A DNA stretch of 64,000 nt. Source: CAVVEC01 sp963747105. Lineage in GTDB: Bacteria > Acidobacteriota > Terriglobia > Terriglobales > Acidobacteriaceae. Positions 55,806 to 64,000 of this stretch are shown one piece after another; position 1 is the first letter of the stretch, and every line of letters starts with the position of its first letter. The DNA lies in assembly GCA_963747105.1 (NCBI GenBank), contig CAVVEC010000008.1, positions 372,001 to 436,000 of the forward strand, written 5' to 3'. Under the pieces are notes generated by a model. It searched no databases and was not told the origin of the DNA. It worked only from the letters and a program-made list of their open reading frames with translations. A program made the translations under genes and the position numbers.

Positions 55806-55942
55806 GCAGAACCACCGGATCACTAAAGCCTACTTTCGTATCTGCTCGACTTGTAGGTCTCGCAGTTAACCACGCTTATGCTTTTGCACTCGTCGGCTGA
55901 TTTCCAAACAGCCTGAGCGTAGCTTCGCGCGCCTCCGTTACT

Positions 55943-55979
<37 letters not shown>

Positions 55980-56131
55980 TACTATGTCCCTTTCCCGGTT
56001 CACGGGAATAGGTTAGAACCACAGAACTCGCAGGGTGGTATCTCACCGGTGGCTCCCCCAAGTCCGAGAACCTGGGTTCAAAGCCTCCCACCTATCCTGC
56101 GCAGCAAGTGCCATAGTTCATAGTAAAGGTG

Positions 56132-56162
<31 letters not shown>

Positions 56163-56233
56163 TTGCGGGCAACCGGCATCTTCACCGGCACTACAAGTTC
56201 GCCGTGTCGCTCATTAAGACAGTCGCACTTTCG

Positions 56234-56280
<47 letters not shown>

Positions 56281-56793
56281 CGCATTGTTACTGCCTCGCA
56301 ATCAAATCATTTCGATGTCGATATTGGATGTCGATGTCGATCTTGATTTGAAGGGGCACGGCTTTAGCCGCGCCACACGAGCCGCCTTGCCCTCGGCTTT
56401 AGCCGCTGAGGGAAGACTTTCGTGCGAAGAGGAGTGGACATTTCTGCCACTCTCTGCATGTCGCCATGCAGTCCGGACTATATCTTTTCCAATATTGAGT
56501 TGGAATCTGGCATATAGTCTCTGAGGATTCCAGCAGGATTCGGAAGCGCAACCTCAGGGGCTAAAGCCCTCGAGATTTTGCCACCGTTACGGCACGACTG
56601 AAGTCGTGCCCTTCCCAAAATCTTGCATCCCTAACCTCGTTCCGTTCGAAGATACAAGATCTTGTTTCCCACTGGCCTTTCCTGCTGATTATCTGCACCC
56701 AGCGCATTGTCACGCGAAGTTGCCTTCGCGTAGCGTGGGATACTCAGACCTTCCAGCATATAGCCAGATTTTACTAAGGCTAGCGAATCGTTA
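56281..56793 (-). ncRNA. Group I intron at 23S position 1931
   Basis: Read on the minus strand, the 23S sequence ACGGTCCTAAGGT is followed by 513 nt and then AGCGAAATTCC, the site after E. coli U1931. The intron shows a P1 helix of exon CTAAGGT with internal guide GCCTTAG (56774-56780) including a U-G pair at the splice site, P4 strands AATCAGCAGG (56691-56700) and CCTGCTG (56531-56537), P7 as GACTAT in TCAGAGACTATATGCC (56509-56526) with ATAGTC in AAGATATAGTCC (56471-56486), and a terminal G. No homing endonuclease frame is present. It should self-splice, joining the exons. Confidence 0.93.
56354..56379. repeat. REP-like palindrome inside the intron
   Basis: GGCACGGCTTTAGCCGCGCCACAC: on the minus strand it has the GTGTGGCGCGG head of the REP family. 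Two more repeat hairpins lie in the intron: GGGCTTTAGCCCCTGAGG (minus strand, ~56552-56570, same as 45345) and GGCACGACTTCAGTCGTGCC (minus strand, ~56593-56615). They fall in peripheral regions, outside the core helices noted for the intron. Confidence 0.75.
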
Positions 56794-56838
<45 letters not shown>

Positions 56839-57604
56839 GTTCGAAGCTTCACCTTGCGGTTGACCTCTCCCTTTAACCTTCCGGCACCGGGCAGGCGTCA
56901 GCCCCTATACGTCGTTTTCGACTTTGCAGAGACCTGTGTTTTTGTTAAACAGTCGCAGTGCGCATTTCTCTGCGGCCGCTTCGGGCTATAAACCCTACCG
57001 CGGCACCCCTTCTTCCGAAGTTACGGGGTTAATTTGCCGAGTTCCTTAACAAGCGTTCTCACGAGCGCCTTTGGATATTCTCCTCGTCTACCTGTGTCGG
57101 TTTGAGGTACGGTTCCCTTACATTCTCCTTAGAGGTTTTTCTTGGCAGTGTGGAATCGGCAGCTTTCACCCATACGGGTTACTGCTTTGCGTCTCAGTGA
57201 TAACTCCCCGGCGGATTTGCCTACCGGAGACACCTTACACGCATCGACCGTCATAGCCATAGGACGGCCTGCTTATCCTGCTGCGTCACCCCATCGTGAT
57301 AACGAACACAAGGGAGGTCCGGAATGTTAACCGGATGTCCATCAGCTACGCCTTTCGGCCTCGCCTTAGGGACCGCCTGACCCTGAGCGGATTAACCTTT
57401 CTCAGGAAACCTTAGACTTTCGGCGCGGAGGGTTCCCACCTCCGTTATCGCTACTTATGCCGGCAGGGTCTCTTCTCAACTGTCGACCAGTCTTTTCAGT
57501 CTGGCTTCAAACTGTTGGGAATGCTCTCCTACCACGCACGCTTGCGCGTGCATTCGCTGCTTCGGTACCAAGCTTGAGCCCCGTTATATTGTCGGCACCG
57601 GACC

Positions 57605-57673
<69 letters not shown>

Positions 57674-57750
57674 GGCGTTCCGACTTCCTTTTCCACTTAG
57701 CTTGGATTTGGGGACCTTAGCAGGCGATCTGGACTGTTTTCCTCTCGACA

Positions 57751-57783
<33 letters not shown>

Positions 57784-57869
57784 TTGGTTGTTCAATGGCA
57801 TTCTGAGTTTCGTTGGATTCTGTAAGCTGGAAAGCCCCATAGTCCATCGAGTACTTTACCACCACGACA

Positions 57870-57901
<32 letters not shown>

Positions 57902-58169
57902 GAGAGAACGAGCTATCACGGAATTTGATTAGCCTTTCACCCCTACCCTCAGCTCATCGGAGCTTTTTTCAACAAACACCCGTTCGGCCCTCCAGTAGGT
58001 TTTACCCTACTTTCAGCCTGGCCAAGGGTAGATCATCCCGCTTCGCGTCTATTCCTGCCAACTATGTCGCCCTATTAGGACTCGCTTTCGCTGCGGCTCG
58101 CTTTCGCTTAACCTTGCTGACAAGAATAACTAGCCGGCTCATTATGCAATAGGCACGCGGTCAGACTTT

Positions 58170-58401
58170 CCACGCCCTTCTCAAGTCCATGCGAACAATT
58201 GAATATTGCGCAACTCTGTCATCCCGACCAAGTCGGATGATTCGCAATGCGAATCATCCGGCGCGTGGAGGGACCTGCTTTTGCTTATAGCAATCGAACA
58301 GCAGGTTCCTCGACTTCGTCTCGACATCCGGCCAGCGGATGTCGAAACTCCGCTCGGAATGACAAATTTTCAGTAGTTCGCTGAACTTCAGAAGGGCGTG
58401 G
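58170..58401 (-). other. Intervening sequence in helix 25 of 23S rRNA
   Basis: Arms CCACGCCCTTCT (58170-58181) and AGAAGGGCGTGG (58390-58401) form a perfect 12-bp stem closing ~208 nt where helix 25 normally has a short hairpin. Insertions at this helix in Salmonella, Leptospira and others are cut out by RNase III without religation, leaving a split 23S. The insert contains a TGTCAT...GAATGACA dispersed element (58217-58364). Confidence 0.88.
58217..58364. repeat. TGTCAT..GAATGACA element within the 23S insertion
   Basis: Starts TGTCATCCCGA, ends CTCGGAATGACA, with inner inverted parts GGACCTGC...GCAGGTTCC and a GATTCGCAATGCGAATC palindrome. It is the same design as 22927-23017 and 59164-59302. 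Confidence 0.75.
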
Positions 58402-58924
58402 CATAGTCCTCCCACCGTTTGTAGGCACACGGTTTCAGGTACTATTTCACTCCCCTCGCAGGGGTTCTTTTCGCCTTTCCCTCACGGTACTGGTTCACTA
58501 TCGGTCAGAAGCTAGTATTTAGCCTTACGGAATGGTCTCCGTAGCTTCCCACAGGGTTTCTCGTGCCCCGCGGTACTCAGGTATCGGCTTCGAGTCCAGT
58601 TCGTTTTCGCCTACGTGGCTATCACACTCTATGGCCCCGCTTTCCAGCGGGCTTCGACTAACGACTGGATTGGTAACTCTACTGTTGCCGACCCTACAAC
58701 CCCAGTAACACCCGAGGGTGGTACTGGTTTAGGCTGTTGCGATTTCGCTCGCCACTACTTTCGCAATCGAGGTTTCTTTCTCTTCCTCCAGGTACTGAGA
58801 TGGTTCACTTCCCTGGGTTCGCTCGTGCCCGACTATGGATTCATCGGGCCGTACGGAGGTTTTACCCCCGTGGGTTTCCCCATTCGGAAATCCCCGGATC
58901 AATGCCTGCTTGCGGCTCCCCGAG

Positions 58925-58957
<33 letters not shown>

Positions 58958-59163
58958 GCTTCTGCCAAGGCATCCACCATGCGCCCTTAGTAGCTTGACC
59001 ATAAAATTTACTCGACACACGGGGCGGCTTCGCCGCCAGCTACTAGCTTTTAGCTACTAGCTTTTGGCCTGCCCCCCCCACGCGCCGCGCAAACTCTATG
59101 GGCCTAGATCCTGCTCATCGCACGCCTAGACGCTTCCACCTTCCCCTTCATCCCATTTCGCCA

Positions 59164-59302
59164 TGTCATCCTGAGGCGGCCCCGAGCCGCGCAAAGCGCG
59201 GTGAGGGCAACGAAGGATCTATGCAACCTGGCCTGCGCCAAGTACACAGATTCTTCGCTCGTTCTCGCCGCTAACCGCGGCTACGAACGGCTCAGAATGA
59301 CA
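59164..59302. repeat. TGTCAT..GAATGACA element in the 23S-tRNA spacer
   Basis: TGTCATCCTGAGGCGGC at the left and GGCTCAGAATGACA at the right. A third copy of the family in or next to the rRNA operon. Confidence 0.7.
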
Positions 59303-59720
59303 AATCTCAAGGGGATGTCGAAAGAAAACGACTGCGTCTTACGTACACCAGCAGGCTTCTCTCAGGCACTCATAAAAATTTACACGCCTTGTAATTTGCC
59401 CAATCTATTCAGTTGTCAAATATCGTCCTCGCCAGCTTGCACTGGCTGCCCGCCTAGGCGGGTATGGATTTGGTTTCTAGCTCCTAGCCACTAGCTTCTC
59501 GCTAAACCGATTTTGATTTAGCCAGAAGCTAGCAGCTAGAAGCGTCTTTTCCAACCCAATGTTCGGCGCCAAGCGACTTTCTTGAACCGTGATACGGAAT
59601 CGGTTGTCGCATTGGCGCCCAACATTGGATTGAGTAGCTCGTAGTTGGTAGCTAGTAGCTAGGAAACTCCACGCTCTCGGATTCCTAGCTACTAGCGACT
59701 CGCTACCAGCTACTGAATCT

Positions 59721-59796
59721 TGGTGGAGCTGACCGGGATCGAACCGGTGGCCTCCTGGTTGCAAACCAGGCGCTCTCCCAGCTGAGCTACAGCCCC
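59721..59796 (-). tRNA. tRNA-Ala (anticodon UGC)
   Basis: 76 nt on the minus strand: GGGGCTG acceptor, AGCTCAGCTGGGAGAGC D arm, anticodon loop TTTGCAA (TGC), TTCGATC T loop, CCA encoded. It has the usual place in the 16S-23S spacer. Confidence 0.97.
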
Positions 59797-59874
59797 ATCC
59801 CGAGTCGCCTAGTAGCTAGTAGTCAGTCGCTAGGAAACCCTAGCTACTAGCCACTCGCTACCAGCTACTGATCT

Positions 59875-59951
59875 TGGTGGGCCTGGGAAGAATTGAACTT
59901 CCGACCTCACCCTTATCAGGGGTGCGCTCTAGCCAACTGAGCTACAGGCCC
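59875..59951 (-). tRNA. tRNA-Ile (anticodon GAU)
   Basis: 77 nt on the minus strand: GGGCCTG acceptor, AGCTCAGTTGGCTAGAGC D arm, anticodon loop CTGATAA (GAT), TTCAATT T loop, CCA encoded. It is the first spacer tRNA after 16S. Confidence 0.97.
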
Positions 59952-60385
59952 GGTTTCTCACCGAAAAATCCCGGAGCCTATACAACGACTCATGGCTCCT
60001 AGCCGCTAGCTTCTAGCCAAACCACCTCTGTGATTTAGCTAGGAGCTAGAAGCTAGTAGCCAGAAGCTCATTTTTTTCGAGGACAAGGTTGAACGTGCAA
60101 CCGGGCTAAGCCCAGTCGGACCATCATGCAAAATGACTCGAGAAAGAGAGATCCGAACGTTTGCGCTCTCAGCCATCAGCTTTCAGCTCAGAAGAAGCAG
60201 CCCCTAGCTTCCGGCCACTAGCTAAACCACTTTGGATTTAGCTAGCCGCTAAAAGCTAGCAGCTAATTTCTGAAAGCTGACAGCTGACGGCTGAAAGCTA
60301 TTCCCATTTCCATTTACAGGTGCGAAACAGAAACAGGGTACATGGCAACCTCATTGGCCGAAGCCAATGTGCCATGACGTTCTCT

Positions 60386-61910
<1,525 letters not shown>

Positions 61911-62074
61911 AACCTGTTGTCTGCCGACGGGTAGTTGGCAGACTGCCATCGCCGTCGCTCGAAAGGACGGGATGGCGCTGCTCGCGACCCCTCCGAAGAG
62001 AAGCTGCGGGCAGTCTATCTTGTGAGATCGCTCGGATTTTCGCCCGAGCCATTCCTCTCACGACTGGCACGTTC

Positions 62075-62095
62075 AACCTAGTTGTCAAAGACCGA
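62075..62095 (-). promoter_or_regulatory. rRNA leader boxA-like element
   Basis: On the minus strand GGTCTTTGACAACTAGG resembles the boxA antitermination sequence (TGCTCTTTA-type) of rRNA leaders. It lies about 170 bp before 16S, in the leader transcript. Confidence 0.5.
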
Positions 62096-62177
62096 ATCGC
62101 CTTCCGCCTGAGCGGTGGGAATTCAGTCCAGAGCAGAGGCACACAAGTGCGTCCCTGCCTGTCCTCGAAACCTTGTA

Positions 62178-62207
62178 AAGTTACTAGCCCTGCGGCTCGC
62201 CTGTCAA
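62178..62207 (-). promoter_or_regulatory. Likely promoter of the rRNA operon
   Basis: On the minus strand a consensus TTGACA (62202-62207) is followed after 18 bp by TAACTT (62178-62183). It lies ~270 bp upstream of 16S. Confidence 0.6.
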
Positions 62208-62260
62208 CCCACTGTGCCCACAGGATTTCCACTGCTTATGCACATGGGGGCCACTAGCTT

Positions 62261-62432
62261 GCGTAGCGCGGACGCCCACGTCCGCTGACTTTCGGCGCGC
62301 AACAGAACGCGTCTTCCGCACGCTCCAATGCCACATTTTCGGCACGAGCCGACACGGAAGACTCTGAATTCGTTAAAGATCCAATGGAGGTTCTTGCGAA
62401 ATTCGTCGGACAAGAGTGTCCGACCCACACGC
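62261..62432. repeat. REPIN upstream of the rRNA operon
   Basis: GCGTAGCGCGGACGCCCACG then TCCGC at the left and CGGACAAGAGTGTCCGACCC then ACACGC at the right are inverted partners of the GCGGAC REP subfamily. About 120 bp lie between them. It is between the rRNA promoter and the helicase gene. Confidence 0.65.
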
Positions 62433-62853
62433 TTAAACCCTTCGAGGTGCTCTCGCCCCGAATACGACCCCGTGGCCGGGGATTTCAGGATTTCAACCTG
62501 TTTACTATTCGATGCCGGACGAGCGCCAAGAGATTCGGATAAAACGCCCGGCTAGCCACACTATGCTCTCGACGTTCTATTCTTATACCACTTCCCCCCG
62601 ATGGACGCAAGGACTTGTTTAGGGAGTTGGGTCGTTTCGCGGCGGAACGGGCACGACCACGTTAGGGGCGGACGCCCTCGGGTTTGCTCGTGTAGGGACG
62701 GGTCTCTGACGAGCCTGCGCCGTTTTGCCGAAGCCCCGAGCGGAGTCGAGGGGGAAGTCGAGGTGTCCGCCACCCACGCGGTCCTGGGTCGCGGTTAGTG
62801 ACTTACAATTAATATGTCTCAGGAGCTAATTAGTTCGAGTTGAGGTTCTCGCC
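62433..62853. other. Intergenic stretch, no gene recognised
   Basis: 421 bp without a convincing frame. It includes a REP-like GTTAGGGGCGGACGCCCTCG near 62661 and an AGCGGAGTCGAGGGGGAAGT element near 62740. Confidence 0.5.
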
Positions 62854-64000
62854 ATGAGTGGTCCCCCGAAATTCAAGCAGGTAAGAACGGTTGCCGCCTA
62901 CGATAACCCGGAGCAGCTATTCTACGCGCTCTCCGGGAGGGCCAAATCACACGCCTACCTTCGCGGCCCGCAACAGGACGTATTGCGCGAATATGTCGCC
63001 CACTCTGAGGACAGCGACCTCGCGTTCGAGCTTCCGACTGGAACAGGAAAGACGACGGTTGGACTAGTAATTGCCGACTGGAAGCGCCGGGAAGGAATGC
63101 GTTGTGCATACCTCGCTCTTACAAACCAGCTAGCAGGGCAAGTGCTCGCTGAGGGGGATCGCCTGGGCATTGAGTGTGCCGATCTACGCGGCAGGAAGGG
63201 GGAGAGGGATCCGGCGGAGGAAGGTCGGTTTCTTACAAGTGCCGCAACAGGGGTCTCCGTTTACTCGAACCTGTTTAACGTTAAGCCAGTCATCAATGGC
63301 TGCGACTTTCTGATCTTCGATGATGCGCATGGTGGAGAACAGTATGTCTCCGGCATGTGGACCCTCTCAATCGACACGGAAAAGATGCCAGACCTCTACA
63401 ACGAAGTTCTGATTGCACTAAAGCCGGTCCTCTCAGAGTCGCAGAGCCGGTCATTGCTGGACCGTTCAGCCGGTTCCGTCGAGCTGGCGGACGTATGGAG
63501 CGATACGCGGGTCTGGCCGAAGCTGGCAGGAGTCCTCGAAGATGGCACGAAGAACACCGATCTCGCGTATGCGTGGTGGAAGATCCGAGATCGGCTTCAC
63601 TCATGCCTAGTTCTCCTGTCCTCTTACGAGATCGCTATAAGACCATACGTTGCGCCGACGCACACACATGAGCCATTTGTAGCCGCGAGCCAGCGCGTCT
63701 ACATGTCTGCGACGCTGGGAGGTGAGAGCGACCTGCAAAGAGCGTACGGGATCCAGAAGCTCGCGATCGTCCGCGCCCAAGGAGCCCAATGGGGTAAGCG
63801 CTACGTTTTCATCCCGCAGCTCTACACCGATCAAGGGACGTCGGTCCAGATATTTGCTTCTGTCTGGAATCGAATGAAGACCCGCAGAGCAGTACTTCTG
63901 GCGCCGTCTGATCGCTCCATGAACCGAGCGTTCGACGTACTTAGCAGAGACATGTCTCCCGCGCCCGCGCGAATGCTTGCGGCCGATATTACCGACAGCC
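62854..64000 (+). CDS. SF2 DEAD/DEAH-box helicase, N-terminal part (cut by window edge)
   Basis: An ATG at 62854 opens a frame that stays open to the right edge (382 codons). The product has Walker A as ELPTGTGKTTVG (residues ~59-70), TNQLAGQVLAEG, the box II variant FDDAHGG (~154-160), and YMSATLGG for motif III. So it belongs to helicase superfamily 2, with a DDAH variant. The rest, including the C-terminal RecA domain, is outside the window. Large helicases with this pattern occur in defence loci, but nothing here shows that; downstream genes would decide. Confidence 0.8.
   Translation, partial: MSGPPKFKQVRTVAAYDNPEQLFYALSGRAKSHAYLRGPQQDVLREYVAHSEDSDLAFELPTGTGKTTVGLVIADWKRREGMRCAYLALTNQLAGQVLAEGDRLGIECADLRGRKGERDPAEEGRFLTSAATGVSVYSNLFNVKPVINGCDFLIFDDAHGGEQYVSGMWTLSIDTEKMPDLYNEVLIALKPVLSESQSRSLLDRSAGSVELADVWSDTRVWPKLAGVLEDGTKNTDLAYAWWKIRDRLHSCLVLLSSYEIAIRPYVAPTHTHEPFVAASQRVYMSATLGGESDLQRAYGIQKLAIVRAQGAQWGKRYVFIPQLYTDQGTSVQIFASVWNRMKTRRAVLLAPSDRSMNRAFDVLSRDMSPAPARMLAADITDS

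Noticed and set aside
56281..56793. Possible homing endonuclease inside the intron
   Set aside because: The longest frames are about 60-100 residues without LAGLIDADG, HNH or GIY-YIG motifs; 513 nt is the size of a bare intron.

Overview
The window looks like a chromosomal segment of an Acidobacteriota bacterium, probably a Terriglobia/Koribacter-like lineage. This is inferred from the moderately high GC, the many secreted repeat proteins of the GloVer and HAF types, an S53 protease with Ig-like C-terminal domains, HTH-plus-TPR proteins, and numerous dispersed palindromic repeats. No database search was possible.

Layout: 0-8.7 kb holds housekeeping genes: the end of prephenate dehydrogenase, a two-subunit CoA-transferase, an M28 peptidase, a redoxin, MutY, RlpA, a HIT protein and a secreted GloVer protein. 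8.9-17 kb holds a receiver-like protein, an EAL/HDOD protein, a DUF2007-like protein, a large S53 protease and a sodium/solute symporter. 17-28 kb holds a cold-shock protein, DinB-like and kelch-like proteins, tRNA-Gly, a HAMP/PP2C phosphatase, thioredoxin reductase, proline dehydrogenase and an HTH/TPR protein. 28.3-32.8 kb is a run of three secreted or surface repeat proteins. 32.9-35.1 kb is a sigma factor/anti-sigma unit. 35.5-47 kb holds tRNA-Val, a phosphoesterase, a divergent paralogous pair, an SDR, SulP, glutamine synthetase and lineage-specific proteins.

47-54.8 kb is accessory. It has a VapBC pair, a REP-associated tyrosine transposase (RAYT) nested among REP palindromes with one REP in frame inside its own gene, scattered 5S-rRNA and terminator remnants, and a complete IS66-family element (2,520 bp, 8-bp target duplication). 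54.8-62.2 kb is an rRNA operon on the minus strand in the order 16S, tRNA-Ile, tRNA-Ala, 23S, 5S. Its 23S gene spans about 3.69 kb instead of about 2.9 kb because it holds two insertions. One is a 513-nt group I intron after the position equivalent to E. coli U1931. The other is a roughly 230-nt intervening sequence in helix 25. Both carry dispersed repeat families also seen elsewhere in the window, which I consider the most interesting biology here. The right edge carries the start of an SF2 helicase.

At least ten loci are broken by single-base indels or a stop, often at short homopolymers, with both frames still coding well. This looks more like consensus error in the assembly than true decay, so these genes are annotated as single loci with disruptions.
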